From: DATDVH01 sp035290045
GTDB lineage: Bacteria; Patescibacteriota; Microgenomatia; UBA1406; HO2-37-13b
Reading direction: 5' to 3'
NCBI GenBank assembly: GCA_035290045.1
Contig: DATDVH010000071.1
Coordinates: forward strand, 1 to 20,961
Length of the DNA: 20,961 bases
A program made the position numbers and the translations under genes. How positions within the stretch are numbered: position 1 is the stretch's first letter; the number at the start of each line of letters is the position of its first letter. The notes under the pieces are model-generated. The model saw only the letters and a program-made list of their open reading frames with translations. It was not told the origin of the DNA and did not search any database. Shown in pieces: positions 1 through 7,427 of the stretch.

Positions 1-280
1 TTTGCACACTCCAATTACTGCTTATTGCGCTGTTATTGTCACAGTCCGGATCAAAGACCGCAACATCACCACTCCCGGGAACTGCGCTTGCATCTCCACC
101 GGCATCATTGCATGCTGATGGATTAGTGGTGCTCCAATCACTTGCATTAGTTGTTGCACTATCTCCATTGCCTCCCACCCAATAGAGGGTGGCGGCTGAT
201 ACAGAAGAAGGGATTACGAAAAAGAACAAAAATACAATACTGAATAGTGTAAAAATAAAAGTGGTCGTGTTATTTTTCAT
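1..280 (-). CDS. Secreted surface protein, N-terminal part only (runs off the window)
   Basis: Reading leftwards from an ATG at 280, the frame stays open to the window edge (93 codons). The product begins MKNN, then has a hydrophobic stretch at about residues 8-26 ending in VSA-A, a good type I signal peptide. The mature part starts ATLYWVGGNGDS and is rich in Gly, Asn, Ser and Asp with Trp and Cys, like the start of large secreted beta-helix or adhesin-like proteins of Patescibacteria. A TATACA hexamer lies 5 nt before the ATG. It is divergent from the sortase gene and could be a cell-wall-linked substrate, but the C-terminus with any sorting signal is outside the window. Function is unknown. 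Confidence 0.75.
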   Translation of the reverse strand, partial: MKNNTTTFIFTLFSIVFLFFFVIPSSVSAATLYWVGGNGDSATTNASDWSTTNPSACNDAGGDASAVPGSGDVAVFDPDCDNNSAISSNWSVQ

Positions 281-325
281 ACTGATGTATATTTATATAT
301 ATTTTATAAGAGTTTTTTTTAGATA

Positions 326-1063
326 ATGCAAGGGGATTTTTATGATAAAATATATTTTATGAGCACGCGGAAAGAATTTATTACAGTTTTAATTCTTCGC
401 ACGATCGGTAATTTTCTGATACTATCTTCTTTATTTCTTATTGTAAAAACCTTTTATCAACCAATCTCACAAGAGATTCGTTATTTTGTTGAAAGAAAGC
501 TAAATAAACAATATATTGTCTCAAAGCCTCAAGACATAATATCACCTCTTATTGTTGAAAAACAACCCTCAAGAAGTCTTCTTGCAAGTCTTTTGAATAT
601 TCAACCCGTAGAAGTGATGACGCCAGAAGATCCTTCTTTTAGTATCGTGATACCAAAAATAGGCGCTAATGCGCGTGTATTGTCAAACATAGATGCATCA
701 GATGAGAAGATGTATTTGACCGCTCTTCAAAACGGAGTTGCGCATACATTAGGGACTGCATTTCCAGATGAAGGGGGACATATTTTTCTTTTTGCCCATT
801 CAACTGATTATTTTTGGAATGTAGGCACATATAATGCGGTTTTTTATTTGCTTGACAAACTTGATGTCGGTGATGAGATCAATCTTTTCTATCAAAATAA
901 ACGAATTGTGTATAATATGATCGGTAAGAGGATTGTTGAGCCTTCACAAGTAGAATATCTTACCAGGAAAACAAACAAAGAATTTCTCACTCTTCAGACG
1001 TGCTGGCCCGCAGGGACGACTCTCCGACGTCTGCTTATTTTTGCTCAAAGAGTAGCAGATTAA
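326..1063 (+). CDS. Sortase (cysteine transpeptidase), membrane anchored
   Basis: Sortases cleave a C-terminal sorting motif on exported proteins and join the protein to a cell-surface acceptor. The 245-residue protein has one N-terminal membrane segment (about residues 19-40), a linker, and a sortase beta-barrel from about residue 104. The catalytic triad is visible: His158 in FAHS, Cys226 in TLQTCWP, and Arg234 or Arg235 in TTLRRLL. The layout resembles the class D/E group more than class A or B. The start is uncertain: an in-frame ATG at 359 (MSTRKEF) has a TATGAT hexamer 12 nt upstream and could be the real start, while the ATG at 326 has TATAAG 16 nt upstream. Neither has a Shine-Dalgarno sequence. 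The divergent secreted protein at 1-280 is a candidate substrate by position only. Confidence 0.93.
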   Translation: MQGDFYDKIYFMSTRKEFITVLILRTIGNFLILSSLFLIVKTFYQPISQEIRYFVERKLNKQYIVSKPQDIISPLIVEKQPSRSLLASLLNIQPVEVMTPEDPSFSIVIPKIGANARVLSNIDASDEKMYLTALQNGVAHTLGTAFPDEGGHIFLFAHSTDYFWNVGTYNAVFYLLDKLDVGDEINLFYQNKRIVYNMIGKRIVEPSQVEYLTRKTNKEFLTLQTCWPAGTTLRRLLIFAQRVAD

Positions 1064-1092
1064 ATAAAAAACAAAATATAAAAGATAAAAAA

Positions 1093-1171
1093 AATAAGTA
1101 AAGCTTGGACCAAGATTTATTTACTCTTTCGCGTCATATTTTTTATATTTTATTTTTTATATTTTATTTTT
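1093..1171. repeat. Hairpin and AT tandem repeat between convergent genes
   Basis: The gap between the converging sortase and PEGA genes contains CTTGG-a-CCAAG (1104-1114) inside outer arms AGTAAA (1097-1102) and TTTACT (1120-1125). A short tandem of a T-rich unit with TATATTTTA follows at about 1138-1172. It could act as a weak two-way terminator, but no uninterrupted T-tract directly follows the stem. Confidence 0.4.
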
Positions 1172-2488
1172 TTACCGTATCCCTACCGCATATATATCTG
1201 GATAATCATTCATTTCAGGATTGAGGTTCGCAAGAACCAAAATTTTTCCATCGGTCGTGAGGGCAAAAAAATTCTTTTGGTATGGTCCTGAATACACTGT
1301 TTGCTTATTTTGACCATCATAATCAACCACAGCGATTGTCTTTCCTTCGTTTATGACGATATGTTGCGAATCTGGATACCACAATATAAAATTAAAAATT
1401 AAAAATGAAAAATTAAAATTTTCTATGTTTATTTCAAAGTTTTTATCTTCTTTTTTATCGTATACGTAGATATGATTTTTTTGAAGATTTCTATTTTCTG
1501 GTGTTTGATTGGTTCCGATAAGTGCAGGGATAATAAAGTGAGGGAGAATGACGTTTTCCTGTGCTTGGTAGAGTATCTTTGAATCGTCAGGAGCAAAGCT
1601 GATGATTTTCATTGAAGATGACGCAATCTGTGGAAATGGGTCGCGGACAATCTCAAGTATTTTTTGCACTTTTTCTTCTGCTTGTTCATTCCATGATTGT
1701 TCTATAGTATTTTTTGATAAGGTGATGGCAAATGGCTCATATGTTTGTTCTGTCGTAGAGAGTAGATATGAAGCGCTATATTTCTTTTGTATTGATTGTG
1801 TGTTTGTCTCAAAAAAAGATATGATAATTTGTTTACCGTCGGGAGAGAAAAGTACATCGGCTGTTTTGAAATCAAGAGAATCTGGAAACGCAGATTTGAG
1901 CGCCAATAATTTGAGAGGATTGAAAATGGACAATGTTTTTTTGGATGTATCAAGAAGGTAAATACCGTCTTTTTTTATATCATTCAATGAAGAAAAAATA
2001 ACGACGTTGGAATTTTTTTCCGAAAAAACTGCTTTTTGAATACCTAATGATGTCAGGGGTGATAATGAAGAATTTTGCGGAAAAAGAAGGGCGTCAGCCT
2101 TAAAAACAACTTCACCTTTTATTTTGATCTGTTTTGACCATGAAGAATAGCCTTCTTTTTTAATTTCTACAAAATATGTATTCGGTTCAAGAGCTATAGT
2201 GGTGTTTGTTGCTCCTTTGAGGACATTATTGATATATATTTTTGCTCCATCGGGGTAAGATGATGCGACCAATATACCTGTTGAAGTGATGTTTTTTTGT
2301 GAAAAATTGATACGATATCCGCGAGCAAACAGAATAAGCCCGATAAGAAGAATAAAAAAAAGAATGATACTAAAAAACGTGAGCACAATTTTTTTCATAG
2401 GAATTGAGAGTATGATTTTTTTGATATCTTTTAATATAGTTACAGTATATACTGATATTTTATTTTTGTTATTTTTATCTTTTGGCAA
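1172..2488 (-). CDS. PEGA-domain membrane protein with C-terminal beta-propeller-like repeats
   Basis: The 438-residue protein starts at a TTG codon. It has a Lys-rich cytoplasmic N-terminus, one membrane segment (about residues 34-55), then a PEGA domain (about 67-135: GILVASSYPDGAKIYINN and EPNTYFVEIKKEGY). The rest contains spaced motifs such as FSPDGKQI, FAPDDSKI, WYPDSQHI and TTDGKILV, as in TolB/WD40-type propellers. This layout suggests an anchored extracytoplasmic protein that binds proteins or glycans; no enzymatic residues are evident. TATAAT at 2493-2498 lies only 4 nt before the TTG. An alternative ATG start is at 2398 (MKKIVLTFF). Residues about 357-367 (NFNFSFLIFNF) come from an AT-rich repeat found elsewhere in the window, apparently an in-frame insertion between propeller blades. 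Confidence 0.85.
   Translation of the reverse strand: MPKDKNNKNKISVYTVTILKDIKKIILSIPMKKIVLTFFSIILFFILLIGLILFARGYRINFSQKNITSTGILVASSYPDGAKIYINNVLKGATNTTIALEPNTYFVEIKKEGYSSWSKQIKIKGEVVFKADALLFPQNSSLSPLTSLGIQKAVFSEKNSNVVIFSSLNDIKKDGIYLLDTSKKTLSIFNPLKLLALKSAFPDSLDFKTADVLFSPDGKQIIISFFETNTQSIQKKYSASYLLSTTEQTYEPFAITLSKNTIEQSWNEQAEEKVQKILEIVRDPFPQIASSSMKIISFAPDDSKILYQAQENVILPHFIIPALIGTNQTPENRNLQKNHIYVYDKKEDKNFEINIENFNFSFLIFNFILWYPDSQHIVINEGKTIAVVDYDGQNKQTVYSGPYQKNFFALTTDGKILVLANLNPEMNDYPDIYAVGIR
1388..1420 (-). repeat. AT-rich dispersed repeat, copy 1, inside the PEGA gene
   Basis: About 33 bp, near-identical to copies at 4765-4797 and 13694-13727 (core ATTAAAAATGAAAAATTAAAA on the plus strand, with small changes). 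It is translated here as NFNFSFLIFNF without breaking the frame. Confidence 0.7.
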
Positions 2489-2492
2489 TTGA

Positions 2493-2498
2493 ATTATA
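2493..2498 (-). promoter_or_regulatory. -10 element of the PEGA gene
   Basis: A perfect TATAAT on the minus strand, 4 nt before the TTG start, which implies a transcript with almost no leader. Confidence 0.5.
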
Positions 2499-2518
2499 CT
2501 GTTTTTGGTAAATCATAG

Positions 2519-2524
2519 TATACT
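2519..2524 (+). promoter_or_regulatory. -10 element of the mreB-like gene
   Basis: TATACT ends 9 nt before the ATG at 2534. A 0-3 nt leader is expected, and there is no Shine-Dalgarno sequence. The promoter faces away from that of the PEGA gene, about 20 bp off. Confidence 0.5.
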
Positions 2525-2533
2525 ACTTTTTAT

Positions 2534-3541
2534 ATGAGATTGCGTGGTAAAGTAGCGATTGATCTCGGGACTGCAAATACTGTCGTGTATGTGGCAGGAG
2601 AGGGGATTGTGTTGAATGAGCCAACTGTCGTGGCGTATTCATTACAAGATAAACGCATAGTCAATGTTGGTCAGGAGGCAAAAGAAATGCTGGGGAGGAC
2701 GCCGGGCAGCATCGTCGCAATTTATCCGTTGAAAGATGGCGTGATTGCAGATTACACTTTGACTGAAGCATTGATTTCGTATTTTTTAAAAAAAGCTCTC
2801 AGATCGTATGTATTCAGTCTCAAACTGATGATTACTGTGCCGGGTGGAGCGACACAAGTGGAGAAGCGTGCGGTAGTATCCGCATGTAAGAATGCTGGCG
2901 CAGGGGAGATATACCTCATGAGCGAGCCTTTAGCCGCCGCTATTGGTGCTAAAATCCCTATATCACAACCTTCTGGGCATATGATCATCAACCTTGGAGG
3001 AGGCACTGCTGAGATTGCAGTTATATCATTAGGACAGTTAGTTGTTTATAAAAGTGTTCGTACTGCAGGGAGAAAGATTGACGAGTCAATTATAATTCAT
3101 CTAAAGAGACAGTATAATTTGATTATCGGTGAACGTACTGCAGAAGATATTAAGATGAAAATAGGCGTTGCGTATCTTTCGGGAAGCGATGGAGAAGAAG
3201 GAGTGATAGAGATTAAGGGAAGAGATTTTCAATCAGGATTGCCCAAAGTCGTTGAAATTCCCCAAAAATTTATATCAGAATCAATACAAAAACCGCTCAA
3301 AATAATTCTTGAAGGGGTCAAAGAGGTGCTTTCTCGTACACCACCCGAGCTTTCGGCAGATATCGTAGATCGTGGAATAGTGTTGACTGGTGGGACTGCG
3401 CTTCTGAAATCAATTGACAAATATTTTTCATACAATATCAATGTTATCTCATTTGTTGCGGAGGATCCATTACTGTGTGTGGTGCGGGGTATAGGTATGG
3501 CGATAGAAAATCTTGAAAGTTATAGAGACGCCATAAGATAA
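2534..3541 (+). CDS. mreB: MreB-like bacterial actin
   Basis: MreB forms membrane-bound filaments that guide wall synthesis and cell shape. The 335-residue protein has the actin-fold signatures in order: phosphate-1 loop DLGTANT (10-16), catalytic-Glu region LMSEPLAAAIGA (128-139, Glu131), phosphate-2 loop NLGGGTAEIAVIS (153-165), and adenosine motif LTGGTALLKSID (284-295). Length is normal for the family (about 335-350). The phosphate-2 loop usually reads DIGGGTTE, so Asn153 replaces the metal/phosphate-contacting Asp and Ala replaces a Thr; nucleotide hydrolysis may be altered. No mreC or mreD is next to it. It stands alone between the divergent PEGA gene and an AT-rich spacer. Family certain; ortholog versus paralog not settled. 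Confidence 0.93.
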   Translation: MRLRGKVAIDLGTANTVVYVAGEGIVLNEPTVVAYSLQDKRIVNVGQEAKEMLGRTPGSIVAIYPLKDGVIADYTLTEALISYFLKKALRSYVFSLKLMITVPGGATQVEKRAVVSACKNAGAGEIYLMSEPLAAAIGAKIPISQPSGHMIINLGGGTAEIAVISLGQLVVYKSVRTAGRKIDESIIIHLKRQYNLIIGERTAEDIKMKIGVAYLSGSDGEEGVIEIKGRDFQSGLPKVVEIPQKFISESIQKPLKIILEGVKEVLSRTPPELSADIVDRGIVLTGGTALLKSIDKYFSYNINVISFVAEDPLLCVVRGIGMAIENLESYRDAIR

Positions 3542-3793
3542 ATTAAAAATGAATATAGTAAATAAGTTTATTTGTTCGTGAAAGACTATTTATTGAAGTA
3601 TATATACGATACGTATCTCTATAAAATACTTATAATAAACATATTTATAATGATATTCTGAAAAAGAATTTTTTTAGTAAAATAGAGTATTAGACTTTTA
3701 TATCTTTTTATTTACGTGTATAAAAAAATATAACAAGAATGATAGTTGAGCATTTTTTGATTATGTAGTATTCAACCCTATAGTTTATTATTT
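3542..3793. other. AT-rich spacer before the wecG-like gene
   Basis: A 252-bp, very AT-rich stretch without a convincing ORF. It contains the perfect palindrome GATACGTATC (about 3608-3617) and several TA-rich segments. The only element I can assign is the -10 hexamer at 3779-3784. Confidence 0.5.
3779..3784 (+). promoter_or_regulatory. -10 element of the wecG-like gene
   Basis: TATAGT ends 9 nt before the ATG at 3794, the same geometry as the mreB-like gene. Confidence 0.4.
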
Positions 3794-4570
3794 ATGATAA
3801 TGAAAAATGAAATTTTTGATATTCCAATTGAAGCAGTATCAAAATCAACTATCCGAGAGAAAATTAAAAAGTACCTTTTTCAATCCGATGGAAAAGGTGA
3901 TTTGATTCATATTGTTTCCCTCAATGCAGAAAATATAATTATTGCTGAGCGCGACCGAAAATTTAGACAGGTTCTTGCGACAGCACAAATAAAGATAACT
4001 GATAGCGTAGGGGTTGCTCTGGCAGGACGATTGCTTGGTGTGGATGTGGGGGAGCGTATCGCGGGAGTTGATCTTATGGAGGATTTTTTTGACATGGCAT
4101 CGTATGAACGCTTGAGAATAGTCCTTATCGGCGGAAAGAAAAAAGTAGCAGAGAGAGTCGTTCAGTGTCAGAAACAAAGGCATCCTGATCTCAATTGTAT
4201 AGGGATTGAGGGAATTGCTGATATACACAAACCTACAGCAAAAGAAGAAAAAAATATATATTCTATAGTGCTTGAGAAGAAGCCAAATTTAGTATTTGTT
4301 GCATTTGGGTCGCCATTTCAAGAGTTATGGATTGATCGGCATCGCGATCTTTTTCATGGAATGGTGTGTATGGGTGTGGGGGGAGCTTTTGATTATCTTT
4401 CATACGATGTCCCCCGAGCGCCTCGTATAGTAATACGTATTGGTGGAGAATGGATTTTCCGTTTGTGTATTCAGCCATGGAGGATCAGAAGACAGCTCCG
4501 TCTTTTTTCTTTTATCATTCTTGTTGCAAAAAAGTATTTTTTACTGCTTTTCAAAAAGATATCTTCGTGA
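3794..4570 (+). CDS. WecG/TagA/CpsF-family glycosyltransferase (GT26)
   Basis: GT26 enzymes move N-acetylmannosamine, its uronate or a similar sugar from a UDP donor onto a polyprenyl-diphosphate-linked acceptor at the inner membrane face, for teichoic acid, enterobacterial common antigen or capsule. The 258-residue protein carries the family marks: TDSVGVALAGRLLG (69-82), GERIAGVDLM (86-95), FGSPFQELWI (171-180), GVGGAFDYLS (194-203), PRAPRIVIRIGGEW (207-220) and FRLCIQPWRIRRQ (222-234). The usual DG after the catalytic Asp is DS here (Asp70-Ser71), and the aG before RAP is YD. The basic, hydrophobic C-terminus fits membrane association. MIM at the start allows ATG 3794 or 3800. It ends with TGA 18 nt before the next gene, so the two are probably co-transcribed. 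Confidence 0.9.
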   Translation: MIMKNEIFDIPIEAVSKSTIREKIKKYLFQSDGKGDLIHIVSLNAENIIIAERDRKFRQVLATAQIKITDSVGVALAGRLLGVDVGERIAGVDLMEDFFDMASYERLRIVLIGGKKKVAERVVQCQKQRHPDLNCIGIEGIADIHKPTAKEEKNIYSIVLEKKPNLVFVAFGSPFQELWIDRHRDLFHGMVCMGVGGAFDYLSYDVPRAPRIVIRIGGEWIFRLCIQPWRIRRQLRLFSFIILVAKKYFLLLFKKISS

Positions 4571-4588
4571 GACAATAGAGAACACGAT

Positions 4589-5491
4589 ATGGAAAAAGCA
4601 GTGATGGAAGTACTAAAGTATTTCAACTTTTTTGCCTACGCGCCTTCATCTGATGAAATATATACTTTTCTTTCTGTTAAAACAACCAAAAAGGAATTAC
4701 GTCAAAAGCTTACTTCCATGGTCAAGCACGGATTTTTACTCAGACAATATCTTTCTCTTCCAGCAATTTTTAATTTTGCATTTTTAACTTTTAATTTACC
4801 CTTATATACCCTCCCTCCCCATCGTATATTTTTTGATGAACGGGTTGATAGGGCGCATATATCAAGAAAAAAGATTGAAGGAGCGATTCCCTTTATTCAA
4901 CTTCTTGCGCGCATCACGTCTTTACAGATGATTGGTCTATCAGGAGGAGTCGCTATGATGAATGCAGGAAGGGGAGATGATATTGATTTTTTCATCATTA
5001 CATCAGCAGGCCGTCTATGGACTACACGAATGTCCGTTCTTGCTGGAGCTGAGATGTGTGGGGTGCGAAGAAAAAGAAAATCTCGTCGGGTTAAAGACTC
5101 ATTGTGCTTCAATCTTTTTTTTGAAGAGACTGATCTTACAGTGCCAAAAGAAAAACAAAATCTCTACGTAGCGCATGAGATAGTTCAGATGAAACCGTTT
5201 GTTATAAAAGACAATTCGTACAGCCGCTTTTTAATGGCAAATCAGTGGGTGCGGCGTTTTTTTCCTAATTGTAAATCCTTTGACTACGCTCAGGATTTAC
5301 AGTATACAAATACATCAAAAAAATATAAAAGAAATACAAACTACATAGGTGATGCAGTAGAGTTTTTGTGTAAAAAAATTCAACTTTTTATTATGAGCAG
5401 ACACAGAAGCACTGAACGTATTACTGATACTCAACTCTGGTTTTTCCCGCGTGATTTTGAGAGGAAATTGAGAAGGAGGCACATCGTTTGA
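4589..5491 (+). CDS. Nucleotidyltransferase-fold protein with N-terminal winged-helix-like region
   Basis: The 300-residue protein starts with a helical region resembling a winged helix (about 1-55), followed by a region with LSGGVAMMNAGRGDDIDFF (117-135). A small GS/GG motif followed by DxD (Asp131, Asp133) is the signature of the Pol-beta nucleotidyltransferase fold; the nearby GRLWTTR is typical of a family I recall next to O-antigen ligase genes in Patescibacteria. Substrate is unknown. Two dispersed repeats run through it in frame: IFNFAFLTFNL (about 60-70) and SFDYAQDL (about 229-236); both lie in low-conservation linkers. It is 18 nt after the wecG-like gene and 98 nt before the Wzy/WaaL-like gene, so surface-glycan assembly is a contextual inference only. 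Confidence 0.7.
   Translation: MEKAVMEVLKYFNFFAYAPSSDEIYTFLSVKTTKKELRQKLTSMVKHGFLLRQYLSLPAIFNFAFLTFNLPLYTLPPHRIFFDERVDRAHISRKKIEGAIPFIQLLARITSLQMIGLSGGVAMMNAGRGDDIDFFIITSAGRLWTTRMSVLAGAEMCGVRRKRKSRRVKDSLCFNLFFEETDLTVPKEKQNLYVAHEIVQMKPFVIKDNSYSRFLMANQWVRRFFPNCKSFDYAQDLQYTNTSKKYKRNTNYIGDAVEFLCKKIQLFIMSRHRSTERITDTQLWFFPRDFERKLRRRHIV
4765..4797 (-). repeat. AT-rich dispersed repeat, copy 2, inside the nucleotidyltransferase-like gene
   Basis: The reverse complement matches 13695-13727 at about 31 of 33 positions by eye. It is read as IFNFAFLTFNL in the host gene, the same reading frame as copy 1. Confidence 0.75.
5276..5295 (-). repeat. 20-bp dispersed repeat (TCCTGAGC...AAAGGA), in-frame copy
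   Basis: On the minus strand it reads TCCTGAGCGTAGTCAAAGGA. It aligns with copies at 13857-13876 and 14061-14080 and is translated as SFDYAQD on the plus strand. Confidence 0.75.
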
Positions 5492-5589
5492 CAAGAAAAG
5501 ATACTCGCATAATCTACAGAGTATATATTATAGGCACATCATAAATTTAATATAGTATTGGTTGATTGTTTGTCTTGAGAATGTGATCA

Positions 5590-7365
5590 ATGAATTGGTT
5601 AGTAGATGGTAGAATAGGAGGTATGAATACCTTTTTGTATGGGATACTGTTTCTTTTTCCGATTTTTTTTCTGCCTATTACTCAAGACGCGTTTGCTTTT
5701 CAGAAACTGTATCTGATTATTGTTGTTACGACAATCATTATTGCTATTGGTATGATTCGCGTATTAGTTACAAAAAAAATAATGTGGAATGCGAGCATAA
5801 TAAGTTTTTCCTCTTTTCTTATTTTTCTTTCTTCCCTTGCTTCAACACTTGTTTCATCACCAAATAAAATACAGGCGATTTTTACCGTTCCATCGGGGTT
5901 AACAGCGATTTTTTTCCTCGCAACGTGGAGTGTGGTTATAATTCAACTCCGACCGTCTAAAGCATGGATGGTGATGAAAATATCCACACTTTTTTTAAGC
6001 ATTATAGTTATTGTGAGTTTTTTGTTTCATATCTCTTTTTCTCCGCTTGGTACTTATCTTGAGACAGGGATATTTATTGGTTTTTTTGTTCTGTGCGTGG
6101 TGTGCGAACTGATACAATCGCCGTATGTAAAACGGAAAACATTAGTATCTATAGCATTCTTAATCATTTATAGTATTGCAGGCGTTATCAGTATCCAGTT
6201 TGTGTTGAAAAACAAAGTAATGTCTTCATTACCATCTTATCGCATGTCATTTGACATCGCTCGTGCGACTTTAGCACAGCCTTCAACTGCTATTTTTGGC
6301 ACAGGAGTTGACAATTATTCGTCGATTTTTACCAGATCAAAAACAAGCTCATATAACACAACGCCATTTTGGGACATAACTTTCGCTCATGGACGGAGTT
6401 TCATCCTTGATATGTGGGCGGAGATAGGGCTTTTTGGGGTAGTGTTTTTTATGCTCTTTATTATTGTCGTGTATTATCATTGTACGAGATTTACTACAAA
6501 GATGTTTTTTACATATGTTGTATTGATACTTTTTTTATTTCCTTCTTCTTTTGTATTGTTATTTCTTTTTTTTACTTGTGCTGGATTGATTATAGAAATG
6601 AATTGTCATGTCAGAAAAAAAGTCATGGTAGAGACTAATTTTCCTATTGTTATTATAGGGGGTCTTTTTTCTTTTCTTTTCATACTCTTTATATCCTATA
6701 TATTTGTTCGTGTCTATAGGGCTGAGTATCATTATTCTTATGGACTGGTAAGTGTAAATAATCGAGTTGACGAAGCATATCGTCATCTACAAAAAGCTGT
6801 TGCGCTCAATCCATATACTGAGTCATACAGAATACGGCTTTCACAGCTGTATTTTTTGATTGCTGATGTAAGAGCAAAAAAAGGACAAGAAAAACTATCA
6901 AAAAACGATACGCATCTGATCGCACAGGCTCTTGAATTTGGTCTGACGCAGGCAAAAGCAGTGATTCGCCTCAATCCCGAAAAAGCCATGAACTGGGAAA
7001 ATCTGGGAGATATCTATGGGTTTATCGTCGGCACGGTCAATGGAGCTGATGTATGGGCAATCGCAAGTTATCAACGAGCGATACAACTTGATCCTGTCAG
7101 TCCGCGTCTTCGGCTCAAAATAGGGGGGATGTATTATAAAACGAGCAAGTATGAAGAAGCGCGCAACTATTTTCAACAGGCTATTGAGCTGAAGTCGGAT
7201 TGGTCAAATGCACATTATAATCTGGCGCATGTGTTTTTTCAGGAAAAAAAATATCAGGAAGCAGTGAATGAATTGGAAAAAACTGGGGCATTGCTTGTAC
7301 CAGACAGCGCAGAATTTCAAAAAACCACAAAAGAATTAGTGGAATTCAAAAAATATATACAATAA
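5590..7365 (+). CDS. Wzy/WaaL-like O-antigen polymerase/ligase with C-terminal TPR domain
   Basis: The 591-residue protein has about ten hydrophobic segments between residues 15 and 370. A large extracytoplasmic loop near residues 215-270 contains WDITFAHGRSFILDMWAEIGLFG, here only abbreviated: the FAHGRSF and AEIGLFG parts match the usual H-N-x-[FL] and E-x-G-x-x-G pattern of Wzy/WaaL proteins, which join lipid-linked glycans or pass them to an acceptor. From about residue 378 it becomes a soluble TPR array (NNRVDEAYRHLQKAVALNP, then NPEKAMNWENLGDIYG, AIASYQRAIQLDP and later units). The TPR tail is probably extracytoplasmic and may bind partners. ATG 5590 and ATG 5623 (MNTFLYG) are both possible; AGGAGGT abuts the second too closely to be an ideal ribosome site. 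Confidence 0.85.
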   Translation: MNWLVDGRIGGMNTFLYGILFLFPIFFLPITQDAFAFQKLYLIIVVTTIIIAIGMIRVLVTKKIMWNASIISFSSFLIFLSSLASTLVSSPNKIQAIFTVPSGLTAIFFLATWSVVIIQLRPSKAWMVMKISTLFLSIIVIVSFLFHISFSPLGTYLETGIFIGFFVLCVVCELIQSPYVKRKTLVSIAFLIIYSIAGVISIQFVLKNKVMSSLPSYRMSFDIARATLAQPSTAIFGTGVDNYSSIFTRSKTSSYNTTPFWDITFAHGRSFILDMWAEIGLFGVVFFMLFIIVVYYHCTRFTTKMFFTYVVLILFLFPSSFVLLFLFFTCAGLIIEMNCHVRKKVMVETNFPIVIIGGLFSFLFILFISYIFVRVYRAEYHYSYGLVSVNNRVDEAYRHLQKAVALNPYTESYRIRLSQLYFLIADVRAKKGQEKLSKNDTHLIAQALEFGLTQAKAVIRLNPEKAMNWENLGDIYGFIVGTVNGADVWAIASYQRAIQLDPVSPRLRLKIGGMYYKTSKYEEARNYFQQAIELKSDWSNAHYNLAHVFFQEKKYQEAVNELEKTGALLVPDSAEFQKTTKELVEFKKYIQ

Positions 7366-7378
7366 ATATTTACTTGAA

Positions 7379-7389
7379 CCATGGCGGGA
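7379..7389. repeat. Half copy of a GC-rich palindromic repeat
   Basis: CCATGGCGGGA, identical to the right part of the perfect palindrome at 12720-12735. It sits in a small GC-rich island (to about 7427, including CGCTCCGTCGGTGCGCCG) between two convergent genes. Confidence 0.5.
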
Positions 7390-7427
7390 ATAAAATCCTG
7401 AATGCTAACGCTCCGTCGGTGCGCCGT

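Noticed and set aside
1138..1172. AT tandem repeat as a CRISPR or satellite array
   Set aside because: Only about two and a half units of low-complexity AT sequence; no spacers.
4571..4588. Read-through fusion of the wecG-like gene with the next gene (same frame, one TGA between)
   Set aside because: TGA ends other genes here at normal family lengths, and both proteins have complete domains; TGA recoding as glycine is not supported.
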